Assembly: GCA_014529385.2 (NCBI GenBank)
Contig: CM043959.1
Span: 51,199,253 to 51,263,252 of the forward strand
Direction of reading: 5' to 3'
Origin: Adiantum capillus-veneris
Taxonomy: Eukaryota; Streptophyta; Polypodiopsida; Polypodiales; Pteridaceae
DNA: 64,000 nucleotides
Within the stretch, counting starts at the first letter, position 1, and each line of letters begins with the position of its first letter. Under the pieces are notes generated by a model. The model made no database searches. It was not told the DNA's origin and was given only the letters and a program-made list of their open reading frames with translations. Below, piece by piece: positions 24,043-36,153 of this stretch. A program made the position numbers and the translations under genes.

Positions 24043-26646
24043 TGATAGCCGTTTTTCGGCTTTCCATAATTGCCATAGTAAGCTACCTCACCCTATCAAA
24101 TCACTCAAACATTTTGGCTATCCCTACCATTTCACTGTATATAGGTGTGTGTGAGTTAGGGGACTTTTCCCATATCTTCTTAAAAACCCTTAATTAGCTA
24201 GTCACTAGGCTAGTTGAGCCAAAAAAAAAATAAAAAAATAAAAAAAATAAGTATATTACGGCCCATTTGTGTGTAAATATTTCATTGTATATAGGGCCTA
24301 AATAAAAGGATTTTTCATGATTATTTTGGTATTTATTTAAATATTTCTACCTATGGTGTGTTATTTATGCTATGTACATTGACTCACCATTACCATATTT
24401 TTTCTTATCATGTTGCATACTCTTTATTCCATATAAAAATAATTTCATGCAAGCTTCTCTTATTTTTGGTGTAACTCCATCCCAACAAAAATCCAAAAAA
24501 ACTAGTTCTATTTATGTGTATATTTTTTCACTATTGTGATTTTTTCCTTCCTACATCTATTCTCTATTACTCTCATAAATCAGACCACCAAAAATATTCA
24601 TCTTTTTATGGTAGACTTATAATGAGAGAGATTTATTTTGACCCCTTTATATTTCTTCCACCTATATTATTTATATTTGACATATACATATTTTTTTAGA
24701 CCCCTCAATATTTGATTTTCTTGGTTGTACTATTCACTTATATCATGATCTCAACAATATCTTCAATGATAGACCTACCAAATAAGGTCAAGGGTATGTG
24801 GCATGCATGCATGCACCATGGGGAGCTCACTCTTGGAGGTATTCAAAAGAATCATCCAAAGAAGGACCTCACAAGGACTTTGTGCAGTGGAAAAAACAGT
24901 CGGTTTTGCTGAATTTTTAATGATCACATGCTCCCAGAATTTGAAAAGGTGATACAAACAAAAGTTGTAGCTCGTGAGCTGAAATTTTACCTCAAATTTT
25001 TTCACATTTTTTTGAGCTACGAGCTGTGAGCTATGATTTTATTAGTGGACCCCAGTTTGCCCATGCTATGCAGCCACACTCCCTCTTCCACTTTATCATT
25101 TTCCTCTTTCACACACACTTCTCCACTCATCATCCCTACCTCTCTCACCACTCCTCTCTGCACCCTACTCACCTTCTTCTCAACCTTGCAGAATAAGAGA
25201 AACCATGGTGAAGTCATGTCTCCTACACACACTTCCATTCCAAAATTGACCACCTAGTCTCATTTTTCCTCTTCCATATTACCCATATCTATAAAGAAAA
25301 CCACAAAATTCAGCCTCTTCTCTTGAAAGACAGCATCATGGTGATTGATTACTCATGTTCACTTACCTTGGCTCTCAAGGAAGGTCAAGAGTGGAGAAAA
25401 AAACGTACCGTCAAAGCTAGTGGACCGTCAACAAGCGTCAAAATTGACTCTACTCAAGACACTTGGAGCATCAACATTGTAAGAAATCCATGTTTATTTA
25501 CCTATTAAGATTTTTTTCTTCCTTATTTGTATCCTACATGGATACTCCCATTGTAAATATCCAATTCCATTTGTAAATCAATAAAAATACTAACTCTACT
25601 AATTTACTAACACTAACCTACTATGAAAAGTCCTATCACCTCCACTTCTCTCCTCTCTCTCTTCTTCATCTATCCCCACCCCAACTTCTTGATAATTCCA
25701 AGCAAAAGAAATTAGATAAGTGCTGAAAATCTAACCCACCAACCATGGTTAGAGGAGTAACCCTAGCCCTCAAAATTGCTATAAAAGGAGGGTGTAGCTA
25801 GCGCAAAAGGGAGGGAGCCATAAGCAAGAGCACTATGCTATAGCTTGAGAAGCCAAGCTCAACCTCTCTAGAAGGAGCTCTTGAGTGGAAGCTCATTGTC
25901 TTATGCATGTGCATGTGTTGTAATAGGGGTGATTAGCAAGGGAACTCTATGCCATTGTAAGAGAGAGTGATCATTCAATTGAGAGTAGGAAATCTATCAT
26001 TTCTCCTACTAGTGTAAGCCCATTTGCTGAATCAAGGAGGGTGGATTTGGACTAAGCTTGGATACTTTGTCTCTCTTCCAACATGAAGTAATGGTGGACA
26101 ACAATGATTTGTAAGTGTCTTGGTGTTTTCTTTAAGTTCTTGATAGCTTGTCTCTGGGTGTTGTCATCAATTTAGCCATAAATCCCACATCCTATAAGAG
26201 GGCGACATGGTGGAGAGGACTCCCCTGGCCTTAAGACAGTGATTGGGGTGGCTTTTCTTGTGATGTGTTGTGGTGTAATTTACTCAAGCTATGTTGAACA
26301 AATACTAATCTCACTTTGATTGGTCGTAACAGATTTGTAAGAAGGTATTAATGCAACAAGCATTCCTCCCCCTTCTCTCTCTTTCTTACATATATAATTG
26401 TGTTTGCTTGATCACGGCCGATACATTTCAAAGCAGCACGAGCACTATCTCTCTCTCTCTCTCTCTCTCTCTACGCGTCCTAGTTCGCATCCAAAACTAG
26501 GTGGTGCCCCAAATTTGTGTAGGGTTAGGTTGTGGGTTTGTGTGTGTGTTTGTTGTTTTTTCCAACCCCAACCCAACTGAGCAGCACAGGAGCCTAGAAG
26601 GGTGCTTAGAGGCCACTCTTCTTGTTGCCCGCCCCGGACCGCCTCA
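24043..26646 (+). repeat. 3' LTR of the gag-only element
   Basis: It matches the left LTR from TGATAGCCG to GACCGCCTCA, with about 380 bp of extra sequence at roughly 24,247-24,627. The TATA box CTATAAAAGGAGGG is at 25,779. A CT microsatellite at about 26,448-26,474 is longer than in the left copy (about 21,302-21,320). Confidence 0.88.
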
Positions 26647-26650
26647 GCAT

Positions 26651-26798
26651 CATGTAGACTTAACTTCAAACCTGTTTCCATGGGAGTGGCAGTAGGTTTG
26701 CAATCCTCAAGTCCAAACTTACATAGCAATGTCTCTATGTAACTTTTCTGACACAAGGCAATAGCACTATCACACTGCTTAAACTGTATATCCAAGTA
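26651..26798 (-). pseudogene. Copia RT end fragment of the - strand copia
   Basis: The - strand reads Y-L-D-I-Q-F-K-Q-C near 26,795, then K-S-Y-I-E-T-L-L-C-K-F-G and T-P-M-E-T-G, the standard end of copia RT (S/A-T-P-M motif). It lies between the two nested elements: the + copia enters at 26,803 and the gag-only element at 26,646. Both flanking frames join without loss. Confidence 0.88.
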
Positions 26799-26803
26799 AT
26801 GAT

Positions 26804-26995
26804 TGTTAGGGTATAAAGCCCAATGTGGTCGCCCAAGTAAGTGGGCGGGCCGCCAGGTATGTACACTTATTCTTTTGTAAAAACCTAATAAGAACTCACT
26901 ATGCTCTACACATTACAGTAGAGCGCGTTCACCATATCGTCGTGCTCTTCTTCTCGCACTCTCTCTCGCGTCGCACTTTCGCTCGTAGTCCTTCA
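26804..26995 (+). repeat. 5' LTR of the + copia
   Basis: It starts TGTTAGGGTATAAAGCCC and ends GTCCTTCA, 192 bp, aligned without gaps to 32,165-32,356. Confidence 0.93.
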
Positions 26996-26997
26996 AC

Positions 26998-27009
26998 TGG
27001 TATCAGAGC
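26998..27009 (+). other. Primer-binding site of the + copia
   Basis: TGGTATCAGAGC, the exact initiator-Met tRNA complement, two bases after the LTR. Confidence 0.92.
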
Positions 27010-28093
27010 TTAGATCGAGGCTCGGGGCAGCACTGCAGGAGGCTAGAGTCACCAGCTCAGATTGGAGTGAAATTCGACAGGCGAAGACACGGCCCCAAAT
27101 CCTGTGGGAAAGCCCAAAGGGCCTGGTCTTCTCAGAATTTCATTCTGAGGTCATCTCGGTTACCGTTCGGCTTCGACAAAGTTCTACGTAGGCCATTTTT
27201 GACTACGTGGTCTCAGCGGGTACAGATCTGACTCTGCAAATTTGGGGTTTTCGGCCTACGACTACAGGTGCTGAGGATATCGACACTCCCAGAGTGTTGA
27301 TTTGTGGCTGTCTACACATGGAAGGACGGCTCACAGTTCTTGGAGGCGTGTCACATACGACACGGGCACATCTACACACAGACTGTAGGCGACATCCACT
27401 AGTTCATCAGGTAGCTTGTGTTTGCTGCTTGATATTCCAGATTTCATCCTGACATTGCAGGTACATCCACATGGGATGTATTGTCAGAGATGATGTATGT
27501 CTGTTGAGGGTTTGCTGGCTATGAGTCACGCAACAAACAACCGCCGCAGCGGTTACAGCATACAGTGGGAAATTTGTGGATGTATGACTTTGTGGGAAGT
27601 CTATGTACTGTCAGATTTACTGCAGCCTTTGTTGAGGGTCGAGTGAGGTTTTATTGAGCCGGGGGATTCTCGAATGTTGAGATCCTTTCGGTGATACAGG
27701 TCTTGGAGCGATCCCTCGAGCACCCTTAGATAGGCAGCTAGGATGTATTGACTGTGAGTTAGACAGTTGGGATTGCATATTTGCTTTACTGCCGTTGAGG
27801 CATTGTCGCAGTCTATGCTTATAGGACAGTGACAGGACAGTGAGAGACAGTATAGGTGCAGGACAGGTTTACCCGCAGCTTACAGTGTCAGAGAGACAGT
27901 GGTTTTTTGAGTTGTTTTTTGGTCTGTTTTTAGTACACCAGAGCCATTTTACAAAGGAGACTCTGCCAAAATTTCTGCAGAATCTGAAGCTTTCTTGGTT
28001 CATTTGACAGGTTGATATTGGTTCAGAGGTCAGTTTACAGGGGAAACTCTGCCGAATTTTCCCCAGGAAAGTAAACTACTGTGAAGAGTAGCT
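27010..28093 (+). other. Untranslated leader of the + copia
   Basis: About 1.1 kb between the primer site and the gag ATG, with no long frame. It is richer in G and C than the surroundings and presumably holds the packaging signal. Confidence 0.6.
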
Positions 28094-30394
28094 ATGGCTG
28101 GATCACAGGACACTGCTCTTTACAATATCGAGAAGCTGGATGGAACCAATTTCCCATTGTGGAAGAAGCAGATTTGGCACGTGTTGGTACAAAAGAAGAA
28201 GATAAAACCTATAAAGCTCAAGGGGATAAAACCAGAAGATATGGACGAAGATGAATGGAGCGAAATGAATGAATTGGCACTTTCTACCATTATGCTGACT
28301 TTGGCAGAAAGCGTTTACTTCAATGTAGCAGACGAGATTTCGGCTTATCAAGCATGGTTAAAGCTGAGTGATCTTTATGAGAAGCAGAGTGCAGTTTCAC
28401 AGGTATACCGGCTTAAGAAGCTTGTTGACTTGAAGATGAAAGAAGGGACACCTATGTCCAATCATCTGAATGAATTCAACACAATCTATAGTCAGTTGTC
28501 AGCTCAAGGTGTCAAGTTTGATGAGCCTGTTAGAGCTATGTTCCTGTTGATCACATTGCCGGAAAGTTGGGACACTTTTTGCACAGCTTTGAGTAATTCT
28601 GCACCTCTAGACGGTTTGAACATAGCAGGTGTAGAAGGAAGTCTGCTTACTGAAGAAACCAATAGAAAGACAATGGACAAAGGCAAAGGAACAGCCTTAG
28701 TTGTCAGGGGAGGGACCAAAGAAAAGTACAAAGGTGGAAAGAGGAATCAGTTTCGTAGCAAGTCCCGCAGTGCTAAAGGCAAGAGTGACATAGAATGCTA
28801 CCATTGTGGCAAGAAGGGTCACATGAAAAGAGACTGCAGAGAATGGAAAGAAGAAAAAGGCAAAGAGAAAGCCGAAGACTATGGTGAGAAGAACAAGTCC
28901 TCAGTGAAGATTCAAGAAAAAAATGTGACAAACACTGTTGCAGAGGATGACAGTCTAGTGTCAGGAGACATCTACTTCTTGAAGAATACAATGGACTCAG
29001 CTCTTCTTACAGCATCTGATGGAAATGCAATGAGTGATTGGATTATAGACTCAGGGGCATCACTTCATGTGTCTCCAAACAAGGAGTGGTTTACCTCTTA
29101 TGTGACCACTAAAGATCATGTTCGGCTAGGCAATGGGCAGACATGTGAGATCTTAGGTGTTGGAGATGTTCAATTGAAGTTTCAGAATGGCTCTTCTTTC
29201 ACGCTGAAGAATGTGAGACATGTTCCCACAATTACAAAGAGCTTGATCAGAACAGGCTTACTTGATGATGCTGGCTACGTCACCACTTTTAGACAGAACA
29301 TGTGGAAGATATCTAAGGTTTCTATGACAGTAGCACATGGAGTAAAGTCTGGAGGACTTTACATGATTTATGTATCAAATGTCTCTAAAAATGTAATCAA
29401 TGTAACCGAGCAGCCGAACGTTTCTTTGTGGCATAGCCGGTTAGGACATATGTCCAAGAAGGGAATGGTAATCTTGTCTTGTTCTGGTTATTTGCCTGGC
29501 TTTTCATTTAATGATTTTGAATTCTGTGAACATTGTCTGTATGGTAAGCAAACACAGCAGCCACATAAGCATAGAAGCAGTAGAAGAGATACACAGTTGG
29601 CACTTGTTCATAGTGATTTGTGTGGACCTATGCCTAACCTATCTCTAGGGGGAGCTTCTTACTCTATGACATTTATAGATGATTACTCGAGGAAAGTATG
29701 GGTTTACTTTCTCAAGCACAAGGATGAAGCGTTTAGTGTTTTCAAAACATTTGTGACACTTGTGGAGAATCAGAGTGGCAAGAAGCTTAAATGCTTACGC
29801 ATTGACAATGGTGGAGAGTATGTTTCAAAGGCCTTTTAGGACTTTTGTGAGTCAAAAGATATAAAACGTGAACTTACTGCTCCTTACAATCCTCCTTAAA
29901 ATGGTGTTGCTGAGAGGATGAATAGGACCATACAAGAGAAGGTCAGAAGTATGTTGTCTAATGCACAACTGCCAAATGGGTTTTGGGCTGAAGCTGTATC
30001 AACAGCTGTTCATCTTGTAAATAGATCTCCTAGCAAGGTTTTGCAGAAGGATTCAGTGCTAGAGATGGTATGGTCAGGAAAAATTCCCTCATACAAGCAT
30101 CTCAGAGTCTTTGGCTGTGAGGCATATACTCACGTTCCAAAGAAATTTAGGAAAAAACTTGAGCCAAAGAGTAGAAAGTGCATCTTTCTAGGCTATGGTA
30201 ATTTTGGTGAGATGGGGTACAGACTTTGGGATCCCGAATCCAGAAAGGTTGTCCGCAACAATGATGTTAACTTTAATGAATCCAAATATCATTCTAAACC
30301 AGAGAGGGTTGAGGAGATTAGAAGAGTTGTCTTCCAAGAAGATGGACCTGCACGTGCAAGACAAAATGTCAGGGCTCAAGAGGAGCAAGGATAG
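28094..30394 (+). pseudogene. Copia gag-protease-integrase (+ copia)
   Basis: The frame starts at an ATG at 28,094. Gag (UBN2 type) covers about residues 1-230; a CCHC knuckle C-Y-H-C-G-K-K-G-H-M-K-R-D-C lies at 235-248. The protease active site D-S-G-A is at 319. The integrase zinc region (H-S-R-L-G-H...C-E-H-C) is followed by catalytic D508 (H-S-D-L-C-G-P) and D571 (I-D-N-G-G-E-Y). A stop at 29,837 comes just after that, a second (TAA) at 29,897 precedes the catalytic Glu (G-V-A-E-R-M-N-R), and a third ends the linker at 30,392. All are single in-frame stops with the frame otherwise kept. Confidence 0.92.
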
Positions 30395-32075
30395 GATAGA
30401 GTGGAACCACAGGTTGTGGCTGAGCCTGAGCCACCTATTGTGCGTAGATCTGGAGGTGTCACGCGACCTCCTGATAGGTTTGTTCCATCTATGAACTATG
30501 TCATGTTGACTGATTGCAATGAGCCTTCATGTTACAAGGAAGTAGTGCAAATGAAGGACTCCGGGAATTGGCAATTGGCCATGCAGTCAGAGATGACAGC
30601 TCTGCATAAAAACAAGACATGGAAGCTAGTTAAATTACCACAGGGCAAAAAGGCTCTACCTTGAAAATGGGTTTACAGGTATAAGATCACCGCTCATGAT
30701 AGTCAGCCAAAGTACAAAGCAAGGTTTGTTGCCAAGGGCTTTAAGCAAGAACAAGGCATTGACTTTGATGAAGTCTTCTCTCCGGTGGTCAAGATGACTA
30801 CATTGAGATGCTTTCTTGCATTGGTTGCCATATTAGATTTGGTGTTGCACCAAATGGATGTCAAGACAGCGTTCTTGCATGGTGATTTAGATGTGGAAAT
30901 TTACATGCAGCAACCAGAAGGGTTTGTTGAGAAAGGCAAGGAAGATTGGGTATGCCAGTTGTTAAAGAGTCTTTATGGCTTAAAACAATCACCGAGGGCA
31001 TGGTACCATAAATTCCACAAGTTTATGCTTTCTCAAGGCTACAAACGTAGTGAGTTCGATCACTGTCTATATACAAAGAATGCTAAGGATGGTAGTTGGC
31101 TGATCCTTATTTTGTATGTGGATGACATGTTGATTGCTGGCAAGCACTTGGAAGAAATTTCAACTTTGAAGTCAAAGATGGCAAAATCGTTTGACATTGA
31201 AAGACATGGGTGAGGCAAGTCATATCCTTGGTATGCGCATTGAGAGAGACAGATCAAAGAAGTTGATTTGGTTATCTCAAACAGAGTATATTGACAAGGT
31301 TTTGCAACTCTTCAATATGGAGAAGGGAAAGGCATTGAGTGTTCCATTGCCACCATATGTGAAACTTAGCAAACAAGATTGTCCTGTGTCTGAGGAAGAA
31401 AAGGCTGAAATGGATAAGATTCCATATGCGTTTGCAGTGGGTAGTTTGATGTATGCAATGATTGCTACTCGCCCAGAAATTGCATTTGTAGTGGGAGTAG
31501 TAAGTCGATACATGTCAAACCCAGGCAAGAAACATTGGGAGGCAGTGACAGGAATATTGAGATACCTGAAAGCTACAAAGAGTATGCGTATATGATATGG
31601 GAGTCAGGAGCTAAGTGTAGAGGGTTTTACAGACTCAGATTATGTAGGTGACTTAGACAACCGAAGGTCTACGTCAGGGTATGTCTTTACATTGGCTGGT
31701 GGAGCAGTATCATGGCGTTCTAGATTACAAGATTGTGTTACTCAGTCTACTACAGAGGCTGAATATGTTACAGCATCAGAGGCATGCAAAGAATCAATTT
31801 GGCTTAATCGACTAGTAACAGATTTGGGAATCAAAGAAGAGATGCCTGTGTTATATTGTGATAGTCAAAGTGCTATACAATTGGCTCGCAATCCAGTTTA
31901 TCACTCAAAGACAAAGCATGTGGATGTGAAGTATCATTTCATCAGGGAAATGCTCGAGGATAAGCAACTTCAGCTTGTCAAAGTTCACACCACAGAAAAT
32001 CCTGCTGATCTACTTACAAAAGGACTTCCCTCAGAGAGCTTTGCGCATTTTCTCAAGCAGTTAGGTGTAGGGTAG
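30395..32075 (+). pseudogene. Copia reverse transcriptase-RNase H (+ copia)
   Basis: Same frame as the preceding part up to about 31,200. Landmarks: K-W-V-Y-R-Y (preceded by a TGA at 30,662), K-A-R-F-V-A-K-G-F-K-Q, Q-M-D-V-K-T-A-F-L-H-G, Y-G-L-K-Q-S-P-R-A-W and the catalytic Y-V-D-D-M. A frameshift near 31,190-31,206 moves the frame; then T-D-S-D-Y-V-G-D, T-E-A-E-Y-V and C-D-S-Q-S-A are the RNase H acidic residues, and A-D-L-L-T-K-G-L is the conserved tail. One more stop is at 31,593. Confidence 0.92.
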
Positions 32076-32153
32076 TACATCACTTCTCTACATCTCTTGT
32101 ATATTAGCTTGTATAGTAGCGTCTCTCACACTTAAAGTACCACATTGGACTTT

Positions 32154-32164
32154 AAGTGGGAGGT
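32154..32164 (+). other. Polypurine tract of the + copia
   Basis: AAGTGGGAGGT precedes the TGTTGG of the 3' LTR, the usual copia tract. Confidence 0.8.
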
Positions 32165-32356
32165 TGTTGGGGTATAAAGCCCAATGTGGTCGCCTAGGTA
32201 AGTGGGCGGGCCGCCAGGTATTTACACATATTCTTTTGTAAAAACCTAATAAGAACTCACTATGCTCTACACATTACAGTAGAGCGAGTTCACCATATCG
32301 TCGTGCTCTTCTTCTCGCACTCTCTCTCACGTCGCACTTCCGCTCGTACTCCTTCA
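32165..32356 (+). repeat. 3' LTR of the + copia
   Basis: 192 bp, TGTTGGGGTATAAAGCCC to ACTCCTTCA, nine substitutions from the 5' copy. Confidence 0.93.
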
Positions 32357-35300
32357 ATGATGCAACAGCCCCAATACTTTCATGTTGGAGGTAGCATTCA
32401 AATCAGCCTTAAATTCAGCAATATGTCTCTCATTTGGTCCACTGATCAGCAAATCATCAACATAAAGAACCACAATGAGAAGTACATCACCCTCACGCTT
32501 TACATACAATGTGCTTTCTGTTGGACTGTTACGAAAGCCTTGTTTGACCAAATGAGTGTCAGCTTTCTCATACCAAGCACGAGGAGATTGCTTCAACCCA
32601 TACAAAGCCTTGTTACATTTGCACACTTTGTCTTCTTGTCCTTTTATGACAAAACCGCAAGGCTGCGTTACATAAACTTCCTCAAATATGTCACCATTCA
32701 AGAAAGCAGTAACAATGTCTCATTGATGTACATCCCAACCAAAATGAGCTGCCAATGCACATAGAAAACGTACAGTAGTCATACGACAAGTGGGAGCAAA
32801 AGTCTCTTCATAATCTATGCCTTTTTGCTGTGCATAACCTTTTGCAACAAGTCGAGCCTTATGGCGATCGATCTCACCATCCGGCTTGCGTTTCAACTTG
32901 TAAACCCACTTCGTACCAATGGCCTTTTTGCCAGGAGGAAAATCACATAAAGTCCATGTGTCATTTTCTATAAGTGCATCATATGCTGATTGCATGGGAG
33001 CCATCCAATTTTCTGAATTCTGTGCTTCATCAAAAGACAGAGGCTCCTCAACATTATGTAAGCTAGACACAGCCAAAGGATAACAATATGATGCATAAGA
33101 TGCATGGCAAGAGCCTGAACGAGTACGACTAGACAAAGGTGCATCCAATTTACTGTCACGCAAAGTGTGCACCAGCCATTTTGGCATACCTCTAGCCCGC
33201 TCATTTTCAGCCCTTTCCTTATCAAGTACATCATGTACATCTGCATTAATAGGCTGATCTAAAACATTTTCAGAAACCCCCATAGGCTGTACATTTGCCT
33301 CATTGGAACTTACATTCGTATTTCCACCACTGAAAAGAGGCAACAAAGTGTCATAAATGTCATGTGAGCTTACATTACTGTCTCTGGTACATGACAGTAA
33401 GGGCTGAATAGAATCTTCCACAAACACTACATCCCGAGAAACCAGAATACGTTTTGTTTGCAGATGATACAACCTGTAACCTTTGATTTCAGTACAATAA
33501 CCAACAAAAATACATTTGACAGCCTTATCATCCAATTTTTTGCGCTGCACTTGTGGCACCAAAGCATATGCCAAACAGCCAAAAACACACATGTGCTCAA
33601 TAGAAGGCTTTCTATCATGCGATGCTTCATATGGAGTAATAGACTGCAAAGCTTTCGTAGGACACCTGTTGAGTACATAAGTGGCACACATGATGGCCTC
33701 AAGACAAAAAGAATGCGGCAAAGCTTGACTTTTGACCATACATCGTGCCATTTCCGTCAGTGACCTGTTTTTCCTCTCAGCAACACCATTTTGCTGAGGT
33801 GTATAAGGCACTGTACATTGGTGTTTTATCCCACGACTAGCCAGAAATGCATTAAATTCATGAGACATATACTCCCCCCCTCGATCGGAACGGAGGGTGC
33901 CCATAGTACATTTCGAGACATTTTCAGCCATAGCCAGAAATTGTTTGAAGCACATAAAAACTTCGGACTTCGCTTTAAGCGGAAATACCCATGCATGCCC
34001 AGAGTAATCATCAATGAAAGTCACGAAGTACAGGTAATTGCCCAAGGACGGAGTTTGCATGGGCCCACAAACATCACTATGCACAAGCTGCAACCTGCAT
34101 GTGGCCCGAAATGAACCATCCTTTGGAAATTTTGAACGCTGCATCTTACCCAAAATACAGCCTTCACAAACATGTTTGATAGGTGCTTCAAGAGGCGGCA
34201 AAGAAGCAACCATATCAGATTTCTGCAAACGCAACAAATTGGCAAAATTCAGATGACCAAAACGTGCATGCCAAAGTTTTGCATCTGAAATAGCCCTTGA
34301 ATGTGCAACAGCATTTGCAAAATTTTGTCCACACTTGTCATACAAAGTGAGCTTATACAGCCCATGGCACAAAAGCCCAGATGCAACAATTTCATCACCA
34401 AAACTTAGATCATGAACTGTACATCTGTCATCCACAAATTTGACTACAAGTCCAAGTCTAGCAAGTGCGAATACAGACAAGAGATTCTTCTTGATCCCAG
34501 GTACATAAAGTGCATCAACAAGTGTGAAGGAACTGCCATTTGCAGCAGTAAGCACAATCTTTCCAACTCCCTGAACTAGATAAGAGGCGTTGTTGGCACA
34601 AGTGACTGAATTCCCATGAGGGACAGACTCGAGAGAGGTAAACAATTCACGATGTGAGGTAATGTGCTTTGTAGCACCACTGTCGAAATACCACACATGT
34701 GAATCTGCAGCAACTGACAAGCATGCATCATGGACAATAGGATTGTAAGTGCACTCTACGCTAAAAGCCCATTCTGCATCAACATCGGCATTACAGTCTC
34801 CTTTCACAGAAGACTCAACAATGGCTGCATTTGTAGTGGAACCAGCATTTGCAGTGGAACCACCCTCTTTCTTCTTAGCCTCTTTGGCCTTCAACTTAGG
34901 ACACGACTTGATCAAGTGATCATTAGCTTTACAATAATGGCAACGCATCTTCTTTTTTGCCCTTATCACCAGAATTGCCAGACGAAGTGCTGCCAGCAGA
35001 AGCATTAGGAACAAAAGTTTTGCCACTCGCAGCAGAACCATAAGAGGTGGCTACATTGCTGTTACCACCCTTTCTTTGAGAAGCAATAAAATCCTGTTCA
35101 ACTGCACGCTGTCTAGTCCTGTTTTTTCTGGAAAGTGACTCTTGCAACAACAATGTGCATAATGCATCAAACTTGACAACTTATGGATTTCCTTGGGTCA
35201 TAAGTCTCCAAGTACTAGCAAAAGTCTGGTAAGAATCTGGTAAGGCATCAAGAACAGTCTGCACAAGGGAGCTTTCTGAAATAACTTCACCCGCAGAAAT

Positions 35301-35852
35301 AAGTTGCTCATTGATATCCTTGACACTAGCAAGGAAAGTGTCCATATCATCTTCCTCATGCATAATCTTCAACTCCAGCTCTTTACGCAGCAAAGCAATT
35401 TTAGCCTCATTGCGGCTTGCATAAAGACCCGCTAGAATATTCCAAGCTTGTTTTGCAGATTTTGCTGAACAGATGTGAGGAACAATGGTGCGCTTCACAG
35501 AAAACGTAATCAATGCATGAGCCTGCGTATCCTTAACATCCCAACGAGCTTGTTCTGTCGTAGGAAAAACAACTCTAACAACTGCAATCCTTGTAGCAAG
35601 ACCTGCAACATCCTCAACATCGCCTACATTCTCAGAACCAAGACGTACATCAATGCCCTGCACAATGTTCCAGACACCCTTTGACACAAGAACATGTTGC
35701 ATCATATAAGCCCACATAGGGTAGTTGTCCCCATCCAACCTGTCCTCAGCAACAAACATCTTGAACACATCTGTGTTGTTGTTGTCAGCCATGGTAAATG
35801 CTGCACCTGATGTGAAAACTGCCCGAAAATAAGAGAAACGGAGCGGGAACAA
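32357..35852 (-). pseudogene. Copia gag-protease-integrase-RT of the - strand copia
   Basis: Gag starts at the ATG at 35,792 (M-A-D-N-N-N-T-D) and runs to a stop near 35,181. It continues to a frameshift near 34,930-35,040, after which a CCHC knuckle C-H-Y-C-K-A-N-D-H-L-I-K-S-C appears. Downstream come protease F-D-S-G-A-T, integrase H-S-D-V-C-G-P, L-R-S-D-R-G-G-E-Y and N-G-V-A-E-R-K-N-R (full D-D-E), and RT K-W-V-Y-K-L. An in-frame TGA at 32,720 precedes the rest of RT (Y-G-L-K-Q-S-P-R-A-W, Y-V-D-D-L), which ends at the + copia. The frame is otherwise long (773 codons, 32,720-35,041). Confidence 0.92.
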
Positions 35853-36139
35853 CCTGTGCTATATAGCACAAACCGTAGAAGACTATAAGGCATCTGTTAT
35901 GCATAAACGACACTGAGAGAAATTCTGCACAAAATGAAGAAATAGCCTGTGCAATACTGCCTGTAGTGGAAACAGAGGCCGAAATGAGCCCAAATCAAAA
36001 TTCTGAGGATATCAAGCTCTACGAGCTTGCCCAAAATATTTGTCAACCTGCGAACGCTCGCCAAATCTCACTGAAATCGGAGAAAGTGAGCAGGCGTGTG
36101 CTGGAGCAGCTGGTGACTAAGCCCGGGAGGACGTGACTT

Positions 36140-36151
36140 GCTCTGATACCA
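36140..36151 (-). other. Primer-binding site of the - strand copia
   Basis: The - strand reads TGGTATCAGAGC two bases inside the 5' LTR, an exact initiator-Met match. Confidence 0.92.
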
Positions 36152-36153
36152 AT

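Larger units (their letters stand above)
19285..26646 (+). mobile_element. Gag-only LTR element (TR-GAG/LARD-like) with a second ORF
   Basis: Long LTRs (19,285-21,494 and 24,043-26,646) flank a 2.55-kb internal region. It holds a gag ORF and an overlapping unknown ORF but no protease, RT, RNase H or integrase. The AGCAT at 19,280-19,284 is repeated after the right LTR (26,646-26,650). Removing the element rejoins the copia frame as L-H-D-A-G-D-P. Gag with no pol fits a non-autonomous element of the TR-GAG kind, mobilised by a relative. Sampled LTR stretches differ by roughly 2%, so it is younger than its host copia. Confidence 0.85.
26804..32356 (+). mobile_element. Full-length + strand Ty1/copia element (Tork-like)
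   Basis: A 5,553-bp element with 192-bp LTRs, an initiator-Met primer site, one gag-pol frame and the target duplication ATGAT (26,799-26,803 and 32,357-32,361). The LTRs differ at 9 of 192 sites by my count. It sits within the RT of the - strand copia. The short LTRs and gag style suggest the Tork lineage; this is inference. Several stops make it non-autonomous now. Confidence 0.93.

Noticed and set aside
32303-32764. A 153-codon + strand frame
   Set aside because: It is the antisense of the - strand copia RT, which has clear motifs on the other strand, and it crosses the + copia LTR boundary.
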